Shown: positions 56,856-64,000 of the stretch, piece after piece
Position numbering within the stretch: position 1 is the stretch's first letter
Layout of the letters: each line of letters opens with the position of its first letter
Assembly (NCBI RefSeq): GCF_026410255.1
Contig: NZ_JAPMLL010000005.1
Coordinates: 150,186-214,185, forward strand
Source: Xanthomarina sp. F1114
Lineage (GTDB): Bacteria; Bacteroidota; Bacteroidia; Flavobacteriales; Flavobacteriaceae
Direction of reading: 5' to 3'
Length of the DNA: 64,000 nt
Translations under genes and position numbers: made by a program
Notes under the pieces: model-generated
Database searches by the model: none
Seen by the model: the letters and a program-made list of their open reading frames with translations, nothing else
Told to the model about the DNA's origin: nothing

Positions 56856-59231
56856 ATGAAGATACGAACACTGTGGTTTCTTATAATTATTGGATTAAAA
56901 TTTAATGGACTTTCTGCACAAGACAAAGTAACACTAAGTGGAATAGTATCTGACGTAAGTAGTAACGAAACTTTAATTGGTGTTAATATTTTGTTTCCAG
57001 AGCTGCAAACTGGTGCCACAACCAACGAGTATGGGTTTTACTCCATAACTGTCCCAAAGGGAACTTACAATATAGTTGTTAGTTATTTAGGGTATTCTAA
57101 TATTTCTGAAAATATTTCTCTTGAAAATAATTTAAATAAGGATTTTAGTTTATCAGAATCTCTTGAAAGTCTAGACGAAGTACTTATCCAAGAAAATGTA
57201 GAAAAACTGAATATTAAAAAGCCACAAATGAGTGTCAATTCCTTGACATCAAATACTATTAAAAAGATTCCTGTAGTTTTTGGTGAAGCAGATGTAATCA
57301 AAGCTATTACATTATTGCCGGGAGTTACAAATGCTGGAGAAGGCTCTTCAGGATTTAATGTTCGTGGTGGAGCAGCAGATCAGAATTTAATTCTTTTAGA
57401 TGAGGCTACTATTTATAATTCCTCTCATCTTTTCGGTTTCTTTTCTGTTTTTAATCCAGATGCCATAAAAGATTTAAAACTCTATAAAGGTGGTATTCCG
57501 GCTAGATATGGCGGACGTGTTTCTTCGGTTTTAGATATCTATCAAAAAGAAGGAAATAGTAAAAAGTTTCATGTTAATGGTGGTATTGGTTTAATTTCTA
57601 GTCGGCTTTTAGCCCAAGGACCTATTAATAAAGGAAAAGGCTCCTTCTTGTTAGGAGGAAGAGCAACTTATGCTCATCTATTTCTTCCACTTTTTGATCT
57701 TGAAAACAAGGCTTATTTTTACGATTTAAACACTAAAATAAGTTATAAATTAAATCAGAATAACAATGTATATCTCTCTGGATATTTTGGACGAGATGTA
57801 TTAAGCTTTACCGATAGTTTTAAAAACACCTATGGTAATTCAATTTTAAACTTTAGATGGAATCATTTATTTTCGGATAAAATATTTTCAAATTTATCTT
57901 TAATTTATTCCGATTATTACTACGGCTTAGATTTAGGTTTTATAGAGTTCAATTGGAATTCAGGCATTAGAAACTTCAATCTTAAATACGATTTTAAGCA
58001 TTATTTAAGTAACAAAATTCAGTTACAATATGGTTTAAATAGCATCTATCACAAATTCAATCCTGGTGAAATAGAACCTTCAAACCCAGAATCCGGAATT
58101 AATGCTCAAAAGTTAATAGATAAATACGCCTTCGAAAATGCACTATATATAGATGTTGAACACAAATTAACAGATAGATTAAGGGCGTCTTATGGTTTAC
58201 GTTATAGTTCCTTTTTACGCCTAGGACAAGACGAGCTAAATGTATACAAAAATGATGAAGCAGTTATTTTTAATCAAGAACTACAAATTTATCAAAAAGC
58301 CGAACCAATTGGTGTAGAAAGTTATAAACGAAGTGATGTTATTACTTCTTTTGGAAATTTAGAACCACGTTTAGCACTAGCATACGAACTTAATTCGAGT
58401 ACTTCTATTAAGGCCAGCTATAATCGTATGAATCAATATTTGCATCTCTTGTCCAATACAAGTTCTCCAACACCTTTAGATATATGGACGCCAAGTGGAA
58501 AATATATTAAACCACAACAATTAGATCAAATAGCTTTAGGATTTTTTAAAAACTTCGATGATAATACCTATTCTTTAGAGGTTGAAACTTTCTACAAAAA
58601 AGTAAAAAATAGAATTGATTATATTGATGGTGCAGATTTAATAGCAAATAATGCCATCGAACAGGTTATCTTAAATGGTGAAGCTAAAGCCTATGGTTTG
58701 GAATTATTATTCAGAAAAAATCTTGGTCGCTTTAAAGGTTGGCTAGCTTATTCTCTATCTAATTCTGAGCAAAGAACACCCGGAAGAACCTCTAATGAAC
58801 CAGGAATTAATAATGGAGATTGGTATAAAACTGCTTACGATAAAACTCATGATATTTCGGTAACCGCAAGTTACGACCTTACTACAAAGTGGTTCTTCAA
58901 TCTCAATTTTATACTTCAAACAGGACAACCAAGTACCTATCCAAATGCGCAATATGAATATAATGGACTTAATATCCCAAACTATGGGTTAAGAAACGAA
59001 TATAGATTACCTACTTATAATAGATTGGATATCTCAGCAACTTATGTACCAAAACCAGATAAAAATAAAGGCTGGCAGAGTGAATGGGTTTTTGGTATTT
59101 ATAATGTATATAATAGAAAAAATGCGGCGTCTATTTCATTTCAACAAAATGAAGAAACACGAGTTAATGAAGCAGTAAGACTTTCAATTTTTGGAATAGT
59201 TCCATCTGTATCCTATAACTTCAAATTTTAA
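56856..59231 (+). CDS. TonB-dependent outer-membrane receptor
   Basis: The 791-residue protein has a signal peptide (1-22), a carboxypeptidase-like regulatory domain (about 25-110, with TNEYGFYSITVPKGTYNIVVSY), a plug domain (NVRGGAADQNLILLDEATIY and GGIPARYGGRVSSVLDI) and a 22-strand-type barrel to the C-terminus (VPSVSYNFKF). It imports an unknown ligand with energy from TonB. The DUF4249 lipoprotein gene starts four bases after its stop. The pairing is a known alternative to SusC-SusD. Confidence 0.94.
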   Translation: MKIRTLWFLIIIGLKFNGLSAQDKVTLSGIVSDVSSNETLIGVNILFPELQTGATTNEYGFYSITVPKGTYNIVVSYLGYSNISENISLENNLNKDFSLSESLESLDEVLIQENVEKLNIKKPQMSVNSLTSNTIKKIPVVFGEADVIKAITLLPGVTNAGEGSSGFNVRGGAADQNLILLDEATIYNSSHLFGFFSVFNPDAIKDLKLYKGGIPARYGGRVSSVLDIYQKEGNSKKFHVNGGIGLISSRLLAQGPINKGKGSFLLGGRATYAHLFLPLFDLENKAYFYDLNTKISYKLNQNNNVYLSGYFGRDVLSFTDSFKNTYGNSILNFRWNHLFSDKIFSNLSLIYSDYYYGLDLGFIEFNWNSGIRNFNLKYDFKHYLSNKIQLQYGLNSIYHKFNPGEIEPSNPESGINAQKLIDKYAFENALYIDVEHKLTDRLRASYGLRYSSFLRLGQDELNVYKNDEAVIFNQELQIYQKAEPIGVESYKRSDVITSFGNLEPRLALAYELNSSTSIKASYNRMNQYLHLLSNTSSPTPLDIWTPSGKYIKPQQLDQIALGFFKNFDDNTYSLEVETFYKKVKNRIDYIDGADLIANNAIEQVILNGEAKAYGLELLFRKNLGRFKGWLAYSLSNSEQRTPGRTSNEPGINNGDWYKTAYDKTHDISVTASYDLTTKWFFNLNFILQTGQPSTYPNAQYEYNGLNIPNYGLRNEYRLPTYNRLDISATYVPKPDKNKGWQSEWVFGIYNVYNRKNAASISFQQNEETRVNEAVRLSIFGIVPSVSYNFKF

Positions 59232-59235
59232 AATC

Positions 59236-60051
59236 ATGAAGAAGAATATTATTTTACTAACTTTCCTTTTAGCACTCTTCTCTTGCGAGGATGTTATAGA
59301 TGTAGATGTACCAACATCTCAACCACGTTTAGTTATAGAAGCTTCTATTAATTGGGTAAAGGGAACTCCTGGAAATAATCAATTTATCAAATTAACCCAA
59401 ACGGCTCCTTATTTTGATACCGAAGTTCCTCCTGCAAATAATGCACAAGTTACAATAACAGATCAGTACAATAATGTCTTTAATTTTATTGAAGATAATC
59501 AAACTGGAATCTACTATAACTCTAATTTTATTACTGAAATAAATGGTGTTTATAATCTAACTATTGTTTACAAAAATGAAACTTATACAGCCACAGAAAC
59601 ACTTTTACCAGTGGCAGAAATTGATTATGTAGAACAAAATTTGGAAGGAGGGATTACGGGTGAAGATATTGAAATTAAAGCTTATTTTACAGATCCAATA
59701 GACGAAGAAAACTACTATTTTTTTGAATTTATACCGAACATTCCTGTTTTTGCAACATTAGATACTTATAAAGATGAATTTGTAAATGGCAATCAAATTT
59801 TTGGGTATTATTTAGAAACAGACTTAAACATTGGAGACGAGGTACTAATTAGAAGTCATGGTGTGTCTAACCAGTTTTATGAATTTATGTATATTCTACT
59901 ACAACAAACAGGTAGTAGTGGAGGTCCGTTTGCAACGCAACCGGCAACTGTAAGAGGTAATTGTATAAATACAACAAATCCAGATAATTATCCATTTGGT
60001 TACTTTAGACTCTCAGAAGTTTCAGAAGTTTTATATGTTGTCCATGAATAA
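59236..60051 (+). CDS. DUF4249 outer-membrane lipoprotein
   Basis: The 271-residue protein has a lipoprotein signal (IILLTFLLALFSC, Cys17) and the DUF4249 body: CEDVIDVDVPTSQPRLVIEA and beta-rich repeats of an immunoglobulin-like fold, ending in the C-terminal domain with NPDNYPFGYFRLSEV. It is the partner of the TonB receptor four bases upstream and probably caps it on the cell surface, by analogy with SusD. The ligand is unknown. Confidence 0.9.
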   Translation: MKKNIILLTFLLALFSCEDVIDVDVPTSQPRLVIEASINWVKGTPGNNQFIKLTQTAPYFDTEVPPANNAQVTITDQYNNVFNFIEDNQTGIYYNSNFITEINGVYNLTIVYKNETYTATETLLPVAEIDYVEQNLEGGITGEDIEIKAYFTDPIDEENYYFFEFIPNIPVFATLDTYKDEFVNGNQIFGYYLETDLNIGDEVLIRSHGVSNQFYEFMYILLQQTGSSGGPFATQPATVRGNCINTTNPDNYPFGYFRLSEVSEVLYVVHE

Positions 60052-60088
60052 CCTAACTTAAAATAAGTACTTAAATTTTAAAATATTG

Positions 60089-60096
60089 TATTTTTG
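60089..60096 (+). promoter_or_regulatory. -7 box TATTTTTG five bases before the murQ start
   Basis: TATTTTTG is an exact match, with AAGTG between it and the ATG at 60102. The transcript would have almost no leader. Confidence 0.55.
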
Positions 60097-60101
60097 AAGT
60101 G

Positions 60102-60920
60102 ATGAATTTTACTAAAACTACAGAACAAGAGTCTCATTACAATCACCTGGAAAAGATGAGTGTTAATGAGCTATTATCAAATATCAATGCTGAAGATAAA
60201 ACAGTTCCCTTGGCTATAGAAAAAGCCTTACCACAAATTGAAACTGTAGTCAATAATATAGTTGCAAAACTTAATAAAGGTGGACGTTTGTTTTATATTG
60301 GAGCTGGAACTAGTGGCCGACTTGGTATTCTAGATGCTTCAGAATGTCCTCCAACCTTTGGTGTTTCCTATAATTTAGTCATTGGTTTAATAGCTGGAGG
60401 CGACTCTGCCATAAGAAATGCTGTAGAATTTGCTGAAGACTCAACAACTGAGGGCTGGAAAGATCTTCAAGAATATAACATTTCGAATAAGGATGTTGTA
60501 ATAGGAATTGCTGCATCTGGAACAACACCTTATGTTATTCATGCTTTAAAAACCTGTAACGAAAATGGAATTATTACAGGATGTATAACATGTAATAAGA
60601 ATAGTCCGTTATCACTTACAGCTAAATACCCAATAGAAATAGTTGTTGGACCAGAGTTTGTTACAGGAAGTTCCAGAATGAAAGCAGGAACAGCCCAAAA
60701 ACTTGTACTTAATATGATTACTACTACCACTATGATTAAATTAGGTCATGTTAAGGGAAATAAAATGGTAGATATGCAGTTAAGTAATAATAAACTTGTA
60801 GAAAGAGGAACAAAAATGATTATGGACGAACTTCAGGTTTCTCAAAGTGAGGCCAGAACTCTTTTAGATAAATTTAAAAATGTTAGAGAAGCCATAAAGA
60901 ACTACAATAATGGAAACTAA
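60102..60920 (+). CDS. murQ: N-acetylmuramic acid 6-phosphate etherase
   Basis: The 272-residue SIS-fold protein matches MurQ: RLFYIGAGTSGRLGILDASECPPTFG (spread over residues about 63-88) and GIAASGTTPYVIHAL. It cleaves the lactyl ether of MurNAc-6-phosphate during cell-wall recycling. ATG at 60102 is taken as start; a GTG one codon earlier is an alternative. It overlaps the DUF6095 gene by 11 bases. Confidence 0.94.
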   Translation: MNFTKTTEQESHYNHLEKMSVNELLSNINAEDKTVPLAIEKALPQIETVVNNIVAKLNKGGRLFYIGAGTSGRLGILDASECPPTFGVSYNLVIGLIAGGDSAIRNAVEFAEDSTTEGWKDLQEYNISNKDVVIGIAASGTTPYVIHALKTCNENGIITGCITCNKNSPLSLTAKYPIEIVVGPEFVTGSSRMKAGTAQKLVLNMITTTTMIKLGHVKGNKMVDMQLSNNKLVERGTKMIMDELQVSQSEARTLLDKFKNVREAIKNYNNGN

Positions 60921-61152
60921 AAGAACGAATAAAGATATATTGATAAAAGGGCTAAAAAAAATGGGCTTATCTCTAATATGTATGTTTCTAGGCCCAACAT
61001 TAATCTATGTGGCATTTAGCAACCAAGAAAAGCCCTTATATATTCCTATTTTAATACTTTCCATATTAATATGTGTTCTGGCAGTCTATCTGGCTTTTAT
61101 AGGTCTAAGAACTATTATGGATAGCATGTTTTATAAACACTCCTCAAAATAA
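60910..61152 (+). CDS. small two-span membrane protein (DUF6095-like)
   Basis: The 80-residue protein has two membrane helices (about 18-36 and 44-66) and a short charged start and tail. It resembles the DUF6095 family, which in Flavobacteriaceae sits just after murQ. No function is known to me. It overlaps murQ by 11 bases in another frame, so the two are translationally linked. Its end is overlapped by a hairpin serving the convergent helicase gene. Confidence 0.75.
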   Translation: METKRTNKDILIKGLKKMGLSLICMFLGPTLIYVAFSNQEKPLYIPILILSILICVLAVYLAFIGLRTIMDSMFYKHSSK

Positions 61153-61171
61153 TTAAATTTTAAGAAGTGTT
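61136..61171 (-). terminator. hairpin after the helicase gene, overlapping the DUF6095 coding end
   Basis: Positions 61136-61150 and 61157-61171 form a 15-bp stem when read on the minus strand (two G-U pairs), but two mismatches on the plus strand. So it is better suited to the minus-strand helicase gene. The following T-run is poor. Confidence 0.5.
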
Positions 61172-61194
61172 CATAAAAGCTTAAATTCATCCAA

Positions 61195-63645
61195 TTAATT
61201 ACTCAAATTATCTATAACTAAACGTATTTCTCCATAGGTATATTTATCATCCAACTGATGTTTTAAATCTGAAAGATTCTCAAAAGTGGTTTTAGGAATA
61301 ATTCTTTTTAGTTCTTTATAGTGCTTTTCAGACATCAAATCCGTTATTTTAACTTCTTTTGAAGAAATAAAACTAGCCAAATGTCCAAAAATTGTATTTT
61401 CGTTTAATTCTCTTTCATCTGCAATATCCTGAATACTTTTTCCTGCTTTAAAAAGTTTTAATGATATTTTTTTTGTGTCTCCTTTCTTTTTCTTTTTCAC
61501 GGTAGAAGGTTCTGAAAATTCAATCCGATAATCAGTTTGGGATACATCTATATTGTTATTCTCACAATATTCTACAATTACGTTTAAAATAGCTTCTCCA
61601 TACTTTTTAACACGTACTTTCCCCATACCATTTACCTGTAAAAGCTCTTCTATAGACGTGGGTAAAACTTCGCACATTTCGTAAAGAGATTTTTGATTAA
61701 AAATTTGATAATGAATCAAATCCTTTTCCTTAGCAATATTATCTCTTAACTCCCTAAGCAATTCAAATAAAACAGTGTTTGATGTTCCTTCAATTGGTGC
61801 TTTTCTTTTTATCTTAGGTTTCTCTTTGGTTATAAAAGAAGCTTTTCCGCGTAATTCCAAAAATCGATTACTATTAAAACCATTGGCAAGTTCTCTAAAG
61901 TACAGTAATTTAATTTCTACTAATTGTTCAATTAAATCAAGTTGCTTTGTAAGGTCTTTTTCTATTTCCTTATTATCAGTTGTAAAGTTCAGAGTGCCCA
62001 ATGTAGAGACAAAAAGATTGTCTGTCTGATTTTTAAAGTAGTCAACAGCTTTAATAAATCGCTGTTGAACTAAGTTACTATTTTCAGGAAGTTCATAATC
62101 ACCAAGAATAGTTTTTAACTGACCAATGAAACTAGTATTAATTTTTAATAATGGAATAACTCCTTCATCCTTTATAGTTAATAAAGGTTTTTCTATAAGA
62201 CCTTCAATACTATTTCTATTTTTATAAAAAATGTCTATAGAACGATTTAATGGAAATAAAAAGTCATGATAATTAAGAATATCTGAAATACAATCTAATT
62301 GAAAGTTTTTTTGTGACATTTCCAAAATATTTTCATTTGGAATATTTTCTTCACTTTGCTTAGTAAATGATGTAATATTATCATCACTTATAATCTGGTT
62401 AGAACTAATTTTACCTTTTAGTACTAATCCATCAAGAGACTTGCACCTACTTAGTGCTACATAAGTTTGTCCATGAGCAAAAGCACCTTGAGCATCAATA
62501 ATTGCTTTCTCGAAGGTCAATCCCTGACTTTTATGTATAGTAATAGCCCATGCTAAACGTAATGGTATTTGCTTGTAAAATCCTACTCTGTCTTCTTTTA
62601 TAGCTTTACTCTCATTATCTACCGAATAATTTATGTTTTCCCAAACTTCTGGGCTTGTAGTAATATTAAAATCGTCTTCTGGACAACGTATAACCACTTC
62701 CTCTTTATTAAGTTCAATAATTTTTCCAATCTTACCATTAAAAAATCGTTTTTCAGGAGAACTATCATTTTTAATAAACATTACTTGTGCTCCAACCTTC
62801 AGCTCTAATAATTCATCATTGGGATAAGAATATTCGGGAAACTTACCTTCTACTTGAGCCTCGTATTTATAAACCTTGGACGACAATAAATTTAATTCCT
62901 TAAGGTTTACTTGCTCCGCTTTTTTATTATGAGTAGTTAAATATATATATCCGTCAGAATGATTGGGTTTAAAATCTGGAATATAGCGTTTGTTTAATTC
63001 GTCTGCAGATGTTTGCGTTAAAGTATTGTTTCGAATTTCATTCAATATTTTAATGAAATCTTGATTATCTTGTCTATATATATGCTTTAATTCAATAGTT
63101 AAAGCATTACAAGCCTGAAAAACGTGACTACTAAAAAAAAATCCTGTTTTATAATAAGATTTTAGAAGGTTCCATTCATGATCTTTAATTACAGGCGATA
63201 ATTGTTGTAAATCACCAATCATTAAAACCTGTACTCCCCCAAACTCTTTTTTAGATTTTCGGTAACGTTTTAAAACACGATCAATACCATCTAGTAGGTC
63301 AGCACGAACCATACTAATCTCATCGATAATCAACAAGTCGAGCGACTTAATAATATCGATTTTTGTTTTACTAAACTTTCTATTAAAATTAGAGTTTTGT
63401 ATCTGATTTTCTCCAGGAATTAATGGCCCAAATGGCATTTGAAAAAAAGAATGTATAGTAACTCCTTTTGCATTAATAGCGGCAACCCCTGTAGGTGCAA
63501 CAACTATTAGACGTTTAAACGACTCCTTCTTTAGCTTATGCAAAAATGTCGTTTTACCAGTACCAGCCTTTCCTGTTAAAAATACATTTCTAGAAGTATT
63601 ATTAATAAAGGCCCAAGCTAACTCTAATTCCTTATTGTCTTTCAA
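61195..63645 (-). CDS. superfamily 1 (Pif1-like) helicase with HRDC and C-terminal helix-turn-helix domains
   Basis: The 816-residue protein starts with an AAA/RecD-Pif1 motor: Walker A FLTGKAGTGKTTF near residues 22-34, LLIIDEISMVRAD and AITIHKSQGLTFEKAI. After a middle segment comes an HRDC domain (near LLQVNGMGKVRVKKYGEAI) and a C-terminal helix-turn-helix (SIQDIADERELNENTIFGHL), like the YpbB family. It likely unwinds DNA or DNA/RNA structures in maintenance. No ATG lies near the start of the motor; I use TTG at 63643-63645, since the promoter boxes at 63683-63712 exclude the earlier TTG. Confidence 0.85.
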   Translation of the reverse strand: MKDNKELELAWAFINNTSRNVFLTGKAGTGKTTFLHKLKKESFKRLIVVAPTGVAAINAKGVTIHSFFQMPFGPLIPGENQIQNSNFNRKFSKTKIDIIKSLDLLIIDEISMVRADLLDGIDRVLKRYRKSKKEFGGVQVLMIGDLQQLSPVIKDHEWNLLKSYYKTGFFFSSHVFQACNALTIELKHIYRQDNQDFIKILNEIRNNTLTQTSADELNKRYIPDFKPNHSDGYIYLTTHNKKAEQVNLKELNLLSSKVYKYEAQVEGKFPEYSYPNDELLELKVGAQVMFIKNDSSPEKRFFNGKIGKIIELNKEEVVIRCPEDDFNITTSPEVWENINYSVDNESKAIKEDRVGFYKQIPLRLAWAITIHKSQGLTFEKAIIDAQGAFAHGQTYVALSRCKSLDGLVLKGKISSNQIISDDNITSFTKQSEENIPNENILEMSQKNFQLDCISDILNYHDFLFPLNRSIDIFYKNRNSIEGLIEKPLLTIKDEGVIPLLKINTSFIGQLKTILGDYELPENSNLVQQRFIKAVDYFKNQTDNLFVSTLGTLNFTTDNKEIEKDLTKQLDLIEQLVEIKLLYFRELANGFNSNRFLELRGKASFITKEKPKIKRKAPIEGTSNTVLFELLRELRDNIAKEKDLIHYQIFNQKSLYEMCEVLPTSIEELLQVNGMGKVRVKKYGEAILNVIVEYCENNNIDVSQTDYRIEFSEPSTVKKKKKGDTKKISLKLFKAGKSIQDIADERELNENTIFGHLASFISSKEVKITDLMSEKHYKELKRIIPKTTFENLSDLKHQLDDKYTYGEIRLVIDNLSN

Positions 63646-63682
63646 CAGAATAATTTGTAAAATAGTTACACAAAAATCCTTA

Positions 63683-63712
63683 TAAAGATACAAACAACTC
63701 GCGAACAAACAA
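63683..63712 (-). promoter_or_regulatory. promoter TTG-N19-TATCTTTA for the helicase gene
   Basis: On the minus strand, TTG (63710-63712) and TATCTTTA (63683-63690) are 19 bases apart, one mismatch from the consensus second box. It lies 37 bases ahead of the TTG start at 63645. Confidence 0.5.
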
Positions 63713-63837
63713 CTTTAGCTTTTATTTTAAATATGAATTAATAATAAAGCTTTACAAAGAACTTACATAACTAATATTATAGGGATATATGTATAATTGT
63801 GGTTATCTCTCATCCTTCTTTTCACTTCTAATATGCA

Positions 63838-63873
63838 AAAAAAAATCCCGATTCAATAAAATGAATCGGGATT
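63838..63873 (-). terminator. rRNA operon terminator
   Basis: AATCCCGATTCA (63844-63855) pairs perfectly with TGAATCGGGATT (63862-63873), and the minus strand continues into a run of T. It directly follows the 5S gene. Confidence 0.93.
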
Positions 63874-63879
63874 CTAAAA

Positions 63880-63986
63880 AAGGCGATGACCTACTCTTCC
63901 ACAAATGCAGTACCATCGGCGCTAATGGGCTTAACTTCTCTGTTCGGAATGGTAAGAGGTGAGCCCCATTGCAATAACCACCTTAA
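63880..63986 (-). rRNA. rrf: 5S ribosomal RNA
   Basis: The minus strand contains the conserved 5S core CCGAACAGAGAAGTTAAGC and GCGCCGATGGTACTGC. The ends, AAGGTGGU near 63984 and AUCGCCUU near 63880, pair to make helix I. Ends are accurate to a few bases. The 14 bases up to the window edge would be the 23S-5S spacer, so the 23S gene is expected just outside. Confidence 0.95.
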
Positions 63987-64000
63987 GTTGTTATCTCGCA

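Overview
The window is AT-rich chromosomal DNA of a member of the Bacteroidota, almost certainly the family Flavobacteriaceae. The evidence is: promoter boxes of the Bacteroidota form TAnnTTTG ahead of many genes; three secreted proteins with C-terminal type IX secretion (T9SS) sorting domains; a TonB-dependent receptor paired with a DUF4249 lipoprotein; a long (482 aa) glyceraldehyde-3-phosphate dehydrogenase; a monomeric isocitrate dehydrogenase; and family-typical clusters such as DUF6913-dapA / bamD-rpoZ-coaBC-DUF4835-recN. I see no insertion sequence, CRISPR array, prophage or tRNA gene. Most of the window is conserved core chromosome.

Layout. 1-1.6 kb: a small array in which a short anchored Gly/Pro-rich protein and a multi-span membrane protein alternate; the short gene has a second, truncated copy and a further membrane gene seems to run off the window edge. 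1.7-7.3 kb: yifB/comM-type ATPase, a flavin oxidoreductase, an alpha/beta hydrolase and adenine deaminase. 7.4-12.3 kb: a two-component pair downstream of GT2 glycosyltransferase, YbbR-like protein and coaE. 12.4-19.2 kb: two large T9SS-exported multi-domain proteins. 19.5-20.5 kb: a lipoprotein. 20.6-28.0 kb: minus-strand housekeeping genes (fabI, recN, DUF4835, coaBC, rpoZ, bamD, dapA, DUF6913). 28.1-29.9 kb: a 5'-nucleotidase split over two genes. 29.9-32.4 kb: three tandem YhhN-like membrane paralogues, each with its own promoter. 32.5-35.8 kb: ligA, prmC, GNAT. 35.9-39.0 kb: ribD, HAD phosphatase, EamA-type transporter, YigZ. 39.6-43.7 kb: dnaA, low-molecular-weight phosphatase, secreted sugar dehydrogenase, RsmI-like methyltransferase. 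43.7-47.8 kb: minus-strand cell-wall genes (dapF, GNAT, mltG, DUF2279, transglycosylase-like). 47.9-53.1 kb: degP/htrA, GAPDH, a coiled-coil membrane protein, trmD, rplS. 53.2-53.8 kb: a gene-free stretch with promoter, long-range pairing and a strong terminator, read here as a candidate non-coding RNA. 53.8-61.2 kb: pentapeptide protein, icd, TonB receptor/DUF4249 pair, murQ and DUF6095. 61.2-63.7 kb: a helicase-HRDC-HTH protein. The end holds a minus-strand 5S rRNA gene, the 3' end of an rRNA operon lying mainly outside the window.

Functional themes are cell-envelope building (dapA, dapF, mltG, murQ, bamD), coenzyme synthesis (coaBC, coaE, ribD), DNA replication and repair (dnaA, ligA, recN, helicase), and export to the surface through T9SS. 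The points that most deserve follow-up are the candidate RNA at 53.27-53.78 kb, the CoaBC decarboxylase domain lacking two canonical active-site residues, the duplicated membrane module at the left edge, the tandem YhhN-like paralogues with changed acidic residues, and terminators built into the coding ends of convergent neighbours.
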